64,000 nt of DNA from contig SAUG01000172.1 in NCBI GenBank assembly GCA_011316305.1, positions 30,528-94,527 of the forward strand, in the 5' to 3' direction. The translations under genes were made by a program, and so were the position numbers. The notes beneath the pieces are model-generated. The model searched no databases. It was not told the DNA's origin and saw nothing but the letters and a program-made list of their open reading frames with translations. The DNA comes from Rusavskia elegans. Its lineage: Eukaryota > Ascomycota > Lecanoromycetes > Teloschistales > Teloschistaceae. Of this stretch, positions 12,585-25,300 are shown in pieces; positions within the stretch are counted from its first letter, which is position 1, and each line of letters opens with the position of its first letter.

Positions 12585-14160
12585 TTCAAGTAGAGCTCGG
12601 AAAGGGCTTTCCAGAGCTGTATGGGCGAAGTGAGCAATCCAAAGCAGTGAAAGCCCGGTTGGAAGTAGTAGATATTGCTTGAGCGTGGTGGGACCTTTGT
12701 AAACGCAAGCGCTGAAGCCTTCTTGTTCCTACATATACTTCGTGTCTTGTTGACGTTGCTGGTGTACACCCGGATGGATGACGTGAACCAAATTGGAATG
12801 AAAGCCGCTTGTGGAATGTTGATGTGTTTCAAGGAGCTGTGCTCATGACCTCCATCCGCCGGGAGACTCCTCCGATACTGCCGGACTGTTGTGACTGAAC
12901 GATCCAATGCTGAATCTTGCGAATCCTATGTTGTGGCCAAATATGGTAGACGAAATGAAGGTGCTCGCCCACCGCAGCGAAGACCTGGCAGACGGGCAGC
13001 TGTCCCAGGAGAGCCGAGAAGGGCGCACTACAGCTGTAACGGGGTCGGGATACTGATAGCGACACAGGTGGGATAGAGAGCGAAGGCACCAAAAAGACAA
13101 AGAGAGTGATGGTGAGAGTGTGAGAGAGACATGAATTGGTGAAAAGTTTCAAGAAGTTGCCTTAGAGGTTGAGTGCACCACGCGTTGTAAACAACAGACC
13201 CGGGGAACTACTCCGCATTTTGTCTAGTGCACGTTAGTGTTAGCTGCCACCTGACGCCACTTTTTCTTCCGCGTCCAGATACCCAGAAAACACAGCACAC
13301 TCCTCGATCGGTAGCAGTGAACCGAGGCTGAATATCGATCACTGCTTTCACCTCCCCAGGTCACGACATGGCACGACGACGACCCACTTCACCCGCGGAC
13401 CATCCTCATCGGTTAAGGAAAAGGTGAATTCCCTTGATTCACTCATTATTCAAACATCTACTGGGTTCCCTCAAGCTTGATGATACCCCTGAACCAGGAT
13501 AGATGCCGATCAGTCGATCATGGTAAACAAAGATGCTCTACTCCAGCAGCACCCTTTTGACCCTGAGGTCTGCTCTCAGGGCACCATCAGCCGGCGAGCG
13601 GTTTAACGAATGCGTACTATGGCCATCAGCATGCTAATTCCATATTCCAATTTCGACGGCACCTCTTCAAATGAGCGGTCGGACTGCTTACGACTTGTTG
13701 GTGATACCATTCCAGAGCAGACCAAGGTTTTGGATCGGCGTGTCCTTCAATATACTTTGACTTTAGACGAGAAGACGGATTCCAGCCTTAAGAATGGGCA
13801 GCGTAATGTTCTGGGTTTGCAGCCAAGCTTGGAACGGTAGTATTTTTCACCACAGTCTTTCTTGGAGGGCTAAGCGTGTCTTGTTCGATTCTTGCAATGG
13901 ATCGAGATCGGCGTTGGGTTCTCCAAAAACCTCCGCCCGTTGGGGATGATGCAATTGAGGAAGCCAGGCTTGCCCAGGCTAACGGACGATGCCGAGGACC
14001 CGAGGTTCCTTCGGTTTGCGCGTACCAAACAAAGCACACGCATTTCCACCAATTGGGTGCCCACCGGGCCATCTTAGCAATTGCATTCGACCATACCAAG
14101 AGATTCTTCCTGTACTTGTCAATCAAATAACACAGCGGACTGGACACGCAGGGTACGAAT
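12585..14160. other. Long intergenic region upstream of WEE1 and of the SDR gene
   Basis: About 1.6 kb between two divergent start codons, presumably holding both promoters and long leaders. A 76-codon ATG frame at 13610-13840 and several antisense frames have no recognisable features. I see no RNA gene or repeat. Confidence 0.4.
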
Positions 14161-15363
14161 ATGCCAGTCAGGAAGGGTTGGCTGCCCAGGGAGGGTATCC
14201 ATATTACTTCAGACCCATCGAAGGGCAACGAGATGCTGACAAGCTCCATAATTAAGGCTTGACCGCCAATGTCCTCCTTCGCCTCTTCAACAACACTGCC
14301 CTGAATCCGAGTCTTACCCTACCGATTTACTTTCTCGGCCATTATACACAACGTGGTCGAAGCCTCACCGTGGGCCATGAACTAGCGCTCAGACGCCTCA
14401 AGGTCCTTGTCTATCTCGGCATCCTTCGATGGTTCAACAACCTCCTCAGTGCAGCTGCGTTGAATAACTGGAATCGGTCGAAGCATGAATGGGATAAGGA
14501 GATTGTCGTAATCACGGGAGGTAGTGATGGCATGGGAAAGCTCCTCGCCCTCTTGCTCCAGGAGAAGGGTGCAAAGGTTGCAATCCTGGATGTCCAGCCA
14601 TTAACCTTCGAGCCTCGTATGAACCATGATCCAATGCTCTCACCTGCAAATTTCCGCCGTTCTAACGCACGAGCCAGCACCAAACGTCTCTTTTTTCAAG
14701 TGTGACATTTCCTCGCCCGAAAACGTCTCCACCTGCGCATCTTCGGTCCGTTCCAATATCGGCGTACCGACCATTCTTATCAACAACGCAGGTACCGCTG
14801 CTGGTCTTCCCCTTCTCCACACCACCGAGGACTCTGTCTCCAAGGTTTTCGAGGTCAACATTCTCTCACATTTCCGCTTGATCCGAGAGTTTGTCCCCGC
14901 AATGGTCGCGGCCAACCACGGCACCATCGTCACCATCGCGTCTATATCCGCCTCAACTCCAGCGCCAAACATAGTTCCCTATGCCTGCACCAAATCCGCA
15001 GCCGTCGCCTTGCATGAAGGTCTGGCTGCCGAATTGCAAGTGCGCTACAATGCCCCGAAGGTAAGGACCATCTGTGTTTGTCCAGGCTGGGTGCGCACTC
15101 GCTTGACCGAGGGCATCAACAACCCTTCGACGTTCTTGTACCCTTGGCACCAACCCGAAACAGTGGCTGAGGAGATCTTCAAAAAGATCGTGAGCGGCAG
15201 CAGTGGGATGGTTTTCGCGCCGGAGATAGGATGGCACCTAAGTTGGATCTTGAGATCCCTGCCGAGCTGGTGGCAGGTCATTGTTCGCAACGACGCGGGG
15301 AAGTATATAACAGCGGAAACCGCGCGAGCTAGAGGTATTGATGGCCCAGTCCGCGCGCAGTGA
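14161..15363 (+). CDS. Membrane-associated short-chain dehydrogenase/reductase (SDR16C-like)
   Basis: Exons 14161-14194, 14257-14616 and 14678-15363 encode 359 aa. The long frame lacks an ATG before its N-terminal domain, so I add a 34-nt first exon encoding MPVRKGWLPRE. Its donor (GTATCC), branch point (GCTGAC) and acceptor (TTAAG) give a seamless join to LTANVLLRLF. The Rossmann motif TGGSDGMG is at about 98-105, the NNAG motif at about 167-170, and the catalytic Ser near 220-222 is followed by Y233 and K237 in YACTK. The hydrophobic N-terminus (LTLPIYFLG, LVYLGILRW) suggests an ER or lipid-droplet anchor, as in 17-beta-HSD11/RDH-type enzymes. The substrate is probably a lipid, sterol or retinoid-like alcohol, but this cannot be told from sequence. 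Confidence 0.85.
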
Positions 15364-16384
15364 AAAAATTGCATGTATGTTAGGAAGTACGGACTCGAGT
15401 TGGCTTTCTCCATCTTCCTCTCATGCAGTCTTTCTTGTAATGCCAGGTGCTCCTTGTCTGTTCAATAACTTTGCGGATTCGCCTCAGCACTGGCACGTCG
15501 ACCCGAAAGTTACCGGAATCGAAACTAAAGCGCCTTTGTCTTAGTGACTCGAGACTCGGTCTTCTTACTTGCGCACCGTCGTTCCAAGTCAATTATTCCT
15601 CCCGCTCAAAATTCGAGCCGCGTGGATTTTGAATTCTCGTTGAAAGGATCCCCTTACTGGGAACATCGTTTGACATCAAAAAGGACCGTCTATCATCTAT
15701 TTGCCGAAAGCTCTTTACATCGCTCTCGTGGTCCTCTGTTTCCAAGCGATGAAAGTGAGATGTTGACGGAGACGCAGTAAATATACACGAAGAAAATCCA
15801 ATTCTTGAAAACGGCGGAAAGAAAAAGCTCACGATGAATTCGAATGAATCCCACGGACGGAGTCTTGCCGTAGATTGGTATTGGTGCAGAGAATTTGGAT
15901 CGCTGTTCTACATACATACACGCTTGTCTTTGCGGAGGATAAGTTTTCGACGAATCTAAACCGCGCGCTTTCAACAAGTGGCGTTTTGGACATGGTAACA
16001 CCGATTCACGATGGATATTATTGGATTTTATGGAAATTGGAAATAGTTCTCTTAGGATGATATATTTGCTATGGCAGCATACCCGTGACTGGATCGAAGG
16101 GTTGCAGTACGAGGTTCTTGGTGGTAGTGGCTATTGCAAAACTTGGGGATGATTTCTGTGGTTTTTGTTCTACATATGTGGCAAAGAAACTAAACGTTTG
16201 AGAAAGTATGCTTGTTTGTGCTTTGACCTTTTTTAGCATATATTAATGATGGAACTCTTAGATTGGAATTGGCAACGCCCCCCCCCCCCCTTTTTCCCCC
16301 GGTACGCCTCGCTGCACGCCACTTGAATTCACAAGGAGCCTATTACTTGAAAGAGCAGACTAAATTACATCCACTTGAGCGATA
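15364..16384. other. Convergent intergenic region with a C-tract
   Basis: The 3' flanks of the SDR gene and of CstF-64 lie here. The region is AT-richer than its neighbours. At 16278-16300 it has 13 C, 5 T and 5 C in a row. No convincing gene or RNA is seen. Confidence 0.5.
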
Positions 16385-17368
16385 TCATGAGAATCTTCCC
16401 TGCGTCGCCAGAGTCCGCTTCAATTCCATAATCTGGTCCCTCTGCGGCGGAGGCAAAGCATCAACCTCATGCTGAGGCATGGCCAGTACTTGCTTGAGCA
16501 CCGCCTCACGGTCGATGCCCGCTTGCTGTTGCGGGGGCTGTTGATGCGGCGGTGGTGGTTGCTGATGCATTGGTGGAGGCTGATATGGTTGATTGTGTAC
16601 TGGAGGTGTGGGTACATGACCAGGCATATTGTACTGTCCGTATTGTCCCGGCGGGAGCGGAGGAGGCTGGTATCCTTGTGGTGGGCGAGACGGCGGCATG
16701 TTTGGTGGAGGAGCAATACTCTGTGGTGGTTGTGGAGGGGGCTGCGCGGCTTGTTCGACAACGGAAGCTAGGACGGTGGTGTCGACAAGACCCATGAGGA
16801 GCATGGCTTGGAAAATTGCGAAGGAGAGTTGAGGCGCTTGATGGAGGAGTTCGGTGGCTTTTGCGGGGTCGGTCATCGCGAGACCTTTCATTTGGGCGAG
16901 GATGTCGAGGAGTTGTTCGGTAGGGAGGAGCCTTATGGTTTTGGATATCGCGTCAGGGCAGCTGAGACCTGGTGGAAGGTCAACGCCGGGTGGTAAAGGG
17001 GGCAGCCCAGCAGGAGGTGGGCCATAGCCGTTAGCAGGCTGTTGTTGGGGAGGGGGCTGATTATTGTTATGTCGTGATGGTTCGTTATCGTCTTTTGGGC
17101 CCTGGTGGGAGTATGCGACCCGTAATTCGCGGGTCATGACTTGGTAGCCGTCTAGGTTGCGAATCGCTGAAGCTGCGGCATCTTTATCTGTGTATTCGCA
17201 GAAACCATAGCCTCTGGGCTTCCCAGTTTCCGGATCGGAAACAAGTCGAAATGAAACCACTTGGCCGCAGGTGCTAGCAATTTCGATTACTTCCTCGTCT
17301 GACAATTGATAGGGAATGTTCCCTATGAATACATTCTTTCCCTCTCTTGGTGGCGCGTCTGAAGACAT
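16385..17368 (-). CDS. RNA15: Cleavage stimulation factor 64-kDa subunit (CstF-64/RNA15)
   Basis: A single exon of 327 aa. CstF-64/Rna15 binds the pre-mRNA downstream of the cleavage site during 3'-end formation. The N-terminal RRM (residues ~10-88) shows RNP2 VFIGNI and RNP1 KPRGYGFCEY. A Pro/Gln-rich linker follows. The hinge that binds CstF-77/Rna14 is visible as the helical stretch LLPTEQLLDILAQMKGLA and the following PAKATELLHQAPQLSFAIFQAMLLMGLVD. A second Pro/Gln-rich region leads to the conserved C-terminal helix bundle (REAVLKQVLAM...QIMELKRTL). The ATG at 17368 directly precedes the conserved start of the RRM region. It is divergent from PHB2, with 377 bp between start codons. Confidence 0.93.
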   Translation of the reverse strand: MSSDAPPREGKNVFIGNIPYQLSDEEVIEIASTCGQVVSFRLVSDPETGKPRGYGFCEYTDKDAAASAIRNLDGYQVMTRELRVAYSHQGPKDDNEPSRHNNNQPPPQQQPANGYGPPPAGLPPLPPGVDLPPGLSCPDAISKTIRLLPTEQLLDILAQMKGLAMTDPAKATELLHQAPQLSFAIFQAMLLMGLVDTTVLASVVEQAAQPPPQPPQSIAPPPNMPPSRPPQGYQPPPLPPGQYGQYNMPGHVPTPPVHNQPYQPPPMHQQPPPPHQQPPQQQAGIDREAVLKQVLAMPQHEVDALPPPQRDQIMELKRTLATQGRFS

Positions 17369-17745
17369 TCTGGGGTTTGGTCTGGAAGTTTGAAGTCTTT
17401 ATCTTGGAAGTGCGCAGCAGCGTGATTTCTTTAAATGAAGTCTTCAGACCATACGTTACAAATTTCTCACTGACTCTGTTGTTCTCCCCAGGGATGTAGT
17501 CACTTCTGTCGAGAGTATACCAACAATGGAAGTGAATGGAAAATTGTTGAAGTCGCAATGGATTATTCTATGCGGCTCTGCGGGAAACGATAGCCGCTAA
17601 CAATGCGTCTCCAAGCGCCGATACAAGCACTGTACGCTAGCTCTTTATGAACTTGACATAAGACTTTCCGTCTGCTCGCAGTCGTTGCAAAACCAGATCA
17701 CCAGACAATACCCGCCTGTCTCCACGCCTCTAATCAAGACACAAG
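17369..17745. promoter_or_regulatory. Bidirectional promoter RNA15/PHB2
   Basis: A 377-bp gap separates the divergent starts of CstF-64 and prohibitin-2, so both promoters must lie here. I see no clear TATA box or named operator. Confidence 0.4.
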
Positions 17746-18838
17746 ATGGCACAAAACCCTCAGCAATGGGCACGTAAACTACAGCAGTCTATAGGACAAC
17801 GGGGAGGCGGCTTCGGGGGCGGAGGAGGTCCTAAGCTGCCTTTTGGGGCTGCAGCAGCAGCAGCAGTCATCGTGATCGGCGGTGGCGTGGTGGTGAACAA
17901 TGCTCTATTCAACGGTTAGAATACCGATCATCACAGATTCGTACTGCATGGGAGCTAAAGAGACGCAGTGGACGGTGGTCACCGAGCCATCAAATATACA
18001 AGGATAGGTGGTGTCCAAAAGGACATCTACAACGAAGGTATACGAGGCGATCTGGTCTCCTTCACTAAACCATCTGATTGACTCCCGCCAGGAACTCATT
18101 TCAACATCCCTTGGTTCGAAACACCCATTCAATACGACGTCCGGGCCAAACCTCGGAACGTGGCCTCATTGACCGGCACCAAAGACCTGCAGATGGTCAA
18201 TATCACCTGTCGTGTGCTCTCGAGACCCCGGGTGGATGCTCTTCCCCAGATCTATCGTACCCTTGGCACCGATTACGATGAGCGGGTCCTTCCTTCAATC
18301 GTCAATGAAGTCCTGAAAAGCGTGGTGGCGCAATTCAACGCCAGTCAACTGATCACGCAGCGTGAGAACGTTGCACGGCTCGTCCGAGAGAACCTTTCAA
18401 GACGAGCAGCTAGGTTCAATATCATGCTCGATGATGTGTCTCTCACAGTACGTCTACAAGCGAGCAGAAACTCGTTTCATCCAGGTTGACACCGTTCTTT
18501 AGCACCTTGCCTTCTCTCCCGAATTCACAGCGGCGGTTGAAGCCAAGCAAGTGGCACAGCAAGAAGCGCAACGGGCCGCATTCGTGGTCGACAAAGCACG
18601 TCAAGAAAAGCAAGCAACGGTGGTACGAGCACAGGGTGAAGCACGGTCAGCCGAGCTCATTGGAGACGCGATCAAGAAGAGCAGAAGCTACGTGGATCTC
18701 CGGCAGATTGAGAATGCTCGAAACATAGCCACTATCCTGCAAGAAGCTGGTGGGAAGAACAAGCTGTATCTTGACGCAAATGGATTGGGCCTCAACGTGG
18801 GAGCGAACAACGAGGAGAAGAAGCCCAAAGCCGGGTAG
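17746..18838 (+). CDS. PHB2: Prohibitin-2, mitochondrial inner membrane scaffold
   Basis: Exons 17746-17914, 17969-18037, 18092-18447 and 18503-18838 encode 309 aa. PHB2 forms ring complexes with PHB1 in the mitochondrial inner membrane and supports membrane protein turnover and cristae. A short Gly-rich N-terminus is followed by the single membrane anchor [20 protein letters not shown] (about 34-53). The PHB/SPFH domain follows, with [20 protein letters not shown] and [19 protein letters not shown]-terminal coiled coil begins near [20 protein letters not shown]. The length matches the family. Introns carry GTTAGA, GTATAC and GTACGT donors and all phases agree. Confidence 0.96.
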
Positions 18839-20291
18839 TAGTGGGTGTGGAGCAGGAGCAGGGGAGGCATGGCATCTCCTCTTCTGAGCGATTCGTTTGG
18901 CGTAGCGCTTCAAGGTTAGGCCGGACTGCTGGGTAACAGTGTAAATATTTCAGTTGTACAACTTGGCAACCTTCCGATATGCGTTTCAAGAAAGCCTGGC
19001 AACCACACTACTACTTGATGCCAATGTTGAATGTGGTCATCCCTCTTGATTGACGACCTGACTTCCCAAAGCGTTATTATGAGATCTACCCGCGACTTTT
19101 CCGGTGCACCTGCATGCACTCATGTGGAGTGAGTGTAGGATTTTACCCTTTACATTAAGGTAGCGCTCTAGTCCAGTAACGGCATAATTTCGATGCCAAG
19201 GTTCTTCTTAGCGTGTTCGATGCCGTGCCCAATCCGACTTTGGTGTCAAATCTCCACCAATCGATGCTGATTATTGCAACCTCATCCAATCGCTGCGTCA
19301 ATAATCTTGTTATTCAAGCTTGAAGTCAATGTTCGAACATCATTGTGGTCACGAGTTCTACGACGTCCAAGTCTCGTTCTCTTGGCTGTCGATACCTGGA
19401 CTGTCTTTCCTCAACCATTTCCCGCACTGACTAGAGGGTTTATGCTAAGAGATTTTCTTGCTTAAGCCCCTGTAAAGCGGCTTACTGTTTTTATTTCGTC
19501 CGGAGGCAGTTTGTAGCGAGCTGCCAAGACGCTGTGCTAAGGCTCCCTGCACCAGCCATACCTATATAGGTATAATCAATGTTAAGCCGAAATCTGCAAA
19601 ATCCCTCTACTGTTTCCTCCGAAGCTTCGTTCTTTCTTCCATGTCTGTCTGCGTTTCTTCCACCTTTTCGCTACGGCTTTCTTCCGATCATGTTTCTACA
19701 GGCGTTTCTGCCATTGCCAACTGGAGACCCTTGCAGTAGCCGACCATCTCAAGCTTTTGCGCCTCGAAAATCGTGCAGCTCTGACAAATCGTAAGGAATG
19801 GTGCCACGCTACCAGCCGTCCGAGAGGACGCTGATAAAGCGCCTGTTCGTTGAAGCGCTCTGCGAAACCGACTCTCCAAATGCGCGCCAATCATCCCAGC
19901 TGGAGACATCCAAGTGGCGAGATCGATGAAGCCATCCGCTGCGTTTCAAGCTTTCTCAACGGTCGTAGGACATTATTTCCTTCGCTTGACCACATTTGTT
20001 CCAAACAAAACGGCGGCAGTACGACATATATCGTACCTAAGTTTCGCATCCTGTGGGGTAATCCCCGATCCTTGTTTCGTGGCGTTGTCGTACATATCCT
20101 CCACCGCTCGATGTGCCGTGTCAGATATCTCCGGAACTTATTTGATGCTGTCTGGTCCTCATTCATTGTACTCTTCATCTCATTGCCTCTCTACTGCCCT
20201 TGTTGCAGCTGCTTGTACAGACTGAGCGTAGAATCTTCCCTATACGCTTGCTATACTCCAAGCTGACGCCATTCTACGGCCTGCTATCATT
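18839..20291. other. Intergenic region, no gene recognised
   Basis: About 1.45 kb between PHB2 and the rhodopsin-domain gene, on the same strand. Several frames of 60-140 codons overlap each other and lack domains or plausible starts. The region probably holds the PHB2 3' end and the promoter of the next gene. No RNA gene or repeat is seen. Confidence 0.45.
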
Positions 20292-21708
20292 ATGGCGAAT
20301 TTTGCAAATCTGCCTCCCGGCATCGATCTCTCCCAGATCGCCTCACAACCGCCTCCGCCAGGGGTGGAACAGAATTTCGTCAATCCCGAATCCACAGCAA
20401 GCACTGCTATCGCTGTGACCGTTTTGTTCACCGTCATAATGTTCGTTTTCGTTTGCATGCGAATGTACACCAAACTTTTGATTTCGCGGGCAAGGGGATG
20501 GGATGACTGTAAGCTATCTAGTGAACGCTTACAGGAGATGCTTACTGAGTACGCTGGCAGATACCTGCATACTGGCTTGTGTGCGTGCTGCATGTTCTTA
20601 GGATTGACTCGAATGTCTCTGTTAACCGTGTGCATAGCTCTGCTCTTGGGCGTACATGGGCGTTGTCGTCAATGGTAGATATCGCTCCGAGGCACCTGAT
20701 ATCAAGCTCACCATCAACAGTGTTCCAAAGGGGCTACGCCGTCCACGTCTGGAATCTTCCCATCTCCAAACTGACTAAATCCCTTCTCGAGGTACAGTTG
20801 ACACGCCTTCAACTGCGAGTGGATGCTAGCAGAGTTGACATTTCTCCAGACCCTCAACGTTACGAGCGCCTTCTATGGGCCGACGATGTTTTTCACCAAG
20901 CTATCCATCTTCATTCTCTACTATCGGATCTTCAACCCCAGCAAAACCATGCGGTATCTAATCTACTTTGGCATTGGATTCAATTTCGTCTACTACACCA
21001 TCTACCTCTTCATCTACTCATTTTACTGTCCCAACACCAGCAAAAAGGCACCGACTTGTGGGCATGAGGTCAAGGTCATAAGCGTCGCTACAAGCGCCAT
21101 CAACGTCATCAGCGATTTTTACATCCTCTTGATTCCACTGGCAGCCATCTCAAACCTCCAATTGCCGAAGAAGAGGAAGCTCGGTCTTTTCGCTATATTC
21201 TTTACAGGGTTCCTGTAAGCCAATCGAGCATGAAATGATTCCTGAAACCAGTATTGACCAAACCTTGCGTCTCAGCGCTTGCCTTTGCTCCATTATCTCC
21301 CTCCACTACCGCGTCGTTCTAGTTCGTACCAGGGACGATGTATGGTATGTGGTCCCCGTCCTTGTCATCTCAACGGTCGAATTCAACATCGGCATCATCT
21401 GCTCTTGCCTGCCCACCCTTCCTGCGCTCTTCCGTCGCTCAAATCGCAACTCGAAACCAAGCTATAACCCCGACAGCGGTATTTCAGGTAGTGGACATGT
21501 CCGAGCTGGAGGATTGACGGCGGGAGGATCGGGAGGAGCAGGTAGCAAGAAGGGGTTCGGGCGGCTGGATGCTACCGAGAGTCAGGACAGTGTGGCAGCG
21601 TTGGAGGCGGGGAGGAGAGAGGGAAATGGTGGCGAGGGGGGTTTTGAGCTGAAAGGGTTTGAGGAGGACAAGAGGAAAAGGGAGTGGTTTCAGCAGGCGA
21701 GGATGTAG
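20292..21708 (+). CDS. Fungal rhodopsin-domain (PTH11-like) integral membrane protein
   Basis: Proposed exons: 20292-20508, 20561-20580, 20638-20674, 20721-20791, 20850-21214 and 21276-21708, 380 aa. The joined protein has hydrophobic segments AIAVTVLFTVIMFVFVCMRM, CILACLCSWAYMGVVVN, an aromatic loop HVWNLPISKLTKSLLE, then YGPTMFFTKLSIFILYYRIF, a membrane segment near YLIYFGIGFNFVYYTIYLF, one near ISDFYILLIPLAAI, and VWYVVPVLVISTVEFNIGIICSCLP, as in the DUF-type rhodopsin family of fungal GPCR-like proteins. The Gly-rich, charged tail is cytosolic. Such proteins are often surface sensors, but the role of most is unknown. The weak point is the fourth intron: acceptor 20849 fits family spacing better than 20834. 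Exons 2-4 are short, so transcript evidence would be useful. Confidence 0.82.
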
Positions 21709-22317
21709 GTCCGTGGTATTGATATGAGTACAGCTAATGAGAGAAGGTGGGATGGTGATAGTTTTGGGGGAATACGAAAAGGGGCGGTCTCTGTCGGTTT
21801 AGGTCTTTGCCTTTGCGAATTATGTTTGTGAGATACCCATGGCGATTTTGCTTTTGCCATATACACGCTATAGCTGTCATTGTGTCGTAAGTAAAGCCTG
21901 TGAGCGTTTCAACGATTTGATCTTATGCTTGGATCAAGCTCCCGGCTTCCGAAACAATTCCACTGTAAAGCTAGTATGCATGAGCAACAGTGCTTTTGCA
22001 TTCATGATCTCATGAAATTGTACCCCCCAACTGTTATATCTTGAATTTTTGCAGTCGATGACACTTGGCCATCGACATGACGATACTCGTGATCGATGTT
22101 CTGACTGACTGACGACATCTCTCCTACTGTAAGTAGAGTACACGGTAGTTGTCGACAAGACAGGCCAGTTGTAACATATTGATTCCAACACCATCCCACG
22201 CTAGACTGCATTACCCTCAATAATCATAATCCAACAACACCTCAAAACACATATTCAGCCCCTCAAGCGATTCTTCCAACCCCATACTATACAGCCACAA
22301 TCTTACAATAATGCACA
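21709..22317. other. Convergent intergenic region
   Basis: The 3' flanks of the rhodopsin-domain gene and the PXA/PX gene meet here. Only short frames without features are present, and no repeat or RNA gene is seen. Confidence 0.5.
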
Positions 22318-25300
22318 TCACTGCACCAAAGCCCTAATCGCCTGCAAGATCAACGCACCCATCAACCCCCTCGCCACCTCCTCAATCTGCAACGCATCAA
22401 ACACCTTCCCCACCGCCTCCCCGCTCGCCGCCGCCCCCATCAACCCCGTCAACGCGGCCGGCATCCCCTTTTCCACTAACAGCTTCCTCGCTTTCAGTCT
22501 CAATCTCTCCTTCTCCTCCTCGCCCATCGGCGGCGGCCATTTCTTCAGCTCCGCTTCCGTCGGTAAGGCATTTTCTCTGACTTTGTGGATATGTGAGGCG
22601 AGTCCTGAGTCGGAGATGTTGGCCTCGATGACGGTGTCTTGGATGAGGACGCGGATGGCTTCAAGGTTTGGGTTTCCGGGGCGGAGGAGGAAGTTCTTGG
22701 CGGCTGTGAGGAGGGTACGGCGGATTGTCCAGGCGGAAGAGAGGGTGTAGAGGGAGGTTATGGTTGCGAAGAAGAGCTCGATTGCTACGCGCGTTTCTTG
22801 TTCGGTCAGTGGTGGTTTGGGGGGTTTAGTGGTGGTGGACGGGCGAGGGAGGGAGGTGGATGGTGGATTTGTTGTTGGAGGAGGAGAGAATGGCTGGTCG
22901 TCGGTTGAAGTGGATTTTCGCGGGGTTGGAGGGATTGGAGATGTGGACCAGTCATCTGGGATTTCACTAGGTGGAGGAGGGAGGTGAAGCTCATTCTGAA
23001 GGTTCTTGTCGAGAGCTGGGGACTGATCAGGAGGGACAGATTTGTTGGGTGAATCGCTTGCCGCTGTGGGTGGAGTGCTCTGACTAGGGGACGGCAGAGC
23101 ATTGTGTGTCCGACTAGGTTGATCCTGATCGGTTTGGGTCCCGAATTTTATAGGTAAAGTCGTTGCACGATCGAGCTCATTGAAAGAGGTTCGCTGGTTG
23201 TCTTGGGATACACGACCATGTAGTGAGACAGTGTTGCTTTCCGTTCGGGGGGGATTTGCGTTCAGCGACTGAGTGGTCTTGTTACTCCCGACTGTAGCTT
23301 GCTTCTTCTGTCCCAGAGATCCAACACCTCCCAGGACGCCAGTAACACCACCAAAGATAGCTTTACCTCCACCGGCAGCTCCTTTCGGGGCAGCCGAAAG
23401 GACATCGAGCATACCTTTACCCATACTCTCAAATCCAAAGCCGCCTTGTTTGACGCTTGGCGAAACTCGTCCGAGACCTTGATCCTTTTCAAGAAACCGC
23501 TTCATCCCTTCGCTCTCAGCAAGTCGGTTGAATGAAAGGGCGTCGCGAAGATATCGTTCAAGATCCACTCGCAGCGCGTCCTTGCTTCGGTTCTTCCAGC
23601 CTGGGATAGCATTGTGCCGATCTGCAAATTCGGGAACTCCAGAGACGACAGATATGCGTCGCAGCACCTCATGCAATGTCTCAAAGTCAGCATACTTCCG
23701 CGCAATCATCCATCCAGGATGCTGCACTGATGCGGGTTCGACCTGTAAGAGGTAATCAACGGTAGGCTTGGTCCGCACCACACCCTTCTCCCCTGGCATG
23801 GCGTCATCAAATATGGAAATGCTGGCATTATGCAAGGTCAGAGGCAGAATGACGGATTGCGTTCTGGCGTGACCTGGTTGCAGCGCTGTTGGGGTATGAG
23901 AGTTGAGTAGCTGATCGAAGTTGGTAAAATTGGAAACAGGTTCTGGAATGATCGACTCATGGGCTTTATGGTCTTGGGTGCTATCTCCACCAATGTCGGA
24001 TAGTGATCCATTGACCACGGCTCCCAAATCGCTTTGGGAGGAGGTCGGAGTCGGACCGTCCCCAGTCGTAGTTCCAGAGGATAAGGCGTCTTCGTCGCCT
24101 TGATTTTTCTTAGCTTCTTCTGCAGCAATCATCTCATTAAGTCGTTGCGCTTCTTGCATTGCTTCGTCCATTGCTTCTTCGGCTCGACTCACAGTCCTCT
24201 TGTGTGAAAACTCCTTGGCAGGGGACGAACCTGCTGTGCTGGATGTTCGGTGTTGATCTGCAGATGGACCAGATGGACCGCTTTGCTCAATGCTTGATGT
24301 GCCTTCAATGCTGGCATCGATTGCGTTCATCAGCCTCGGTTCATCCTGTTCCAGCAAGTACACGATCCAACCGTTGATCCATTCCGGCTTCGAGCAGCTT
24401 TGAACAGTCATCTCAAGGCAGATGCCAGCTAAGATCTGCCGAAGGAAGACCCGTACTGGCTCACATCCATACGCTTTGGACTCTAGGAACGAATGGAGGA
24501 TATCTTCCGACACCGCTTTCAGCTTTCTATTCTGCTGATCTACGTCTAAGACGCTGGCAAGGCTACCACTTGGGTTGTGATCCAGATACTGATGTAATAC
24601 ATCGGATGTTTCGAGGCCTGAATATGCAGATGCTGTGAGTGCGCAAGCAAGCTCGTTAAGGAAAACGATGACGATCGAAGAGGCGTTTGTAAGAAAGTCC
24701 AAGAATACATCTGCGGGCCTCTTACGTGCCAGATGGGACGAGAGGGAAAGGAGAAAATTCGTGAGAGTCTGACGGCAGGCGGAAGGAAAGGAGAGATCTG
24801 TGGGCAGAAGTGGCCCGTACCACCATCTAATAGGATCAGTCACGTTCGATAAAGGAGATAAGGAGCATATACTTGACATAATCGCGAATCGCAGCATCAG
24901 TCAGCCCAGTCAAGGCGGCCCCAGTGGCCGGCTCTAACTCTGAGAAACCCATTTGTTTGAGACTCGAAGGTTTAAAACCAAAGGCATTGAGGTCTCCGTT
25001 CACCTCAGGTTGTCTAGTATCGTCTTGGTTTCTCCAGTCGAGAACTCTATGCAGTATGCTTAGGCCGTCTTCCCTCCTCTTTCTTGCTTTTGCTTCCGCG
25101 GACTCGGCGTGATTGTCAAATTGACTGTTGCGCTCTTCCCAAATAGCATGTAATACAACTCCTCCCACAACACCAATCAATACGAGGCCTATTCTTCCCA
25201 GTAAGAAATAGGTAGCTGCGCCCAGGCCGGCAAGACAAGCTCCAAGCGTCTCATTGCTGGCGGTAGAGAGGAATTGAAGGATGTGATCTAGATACTCTTG

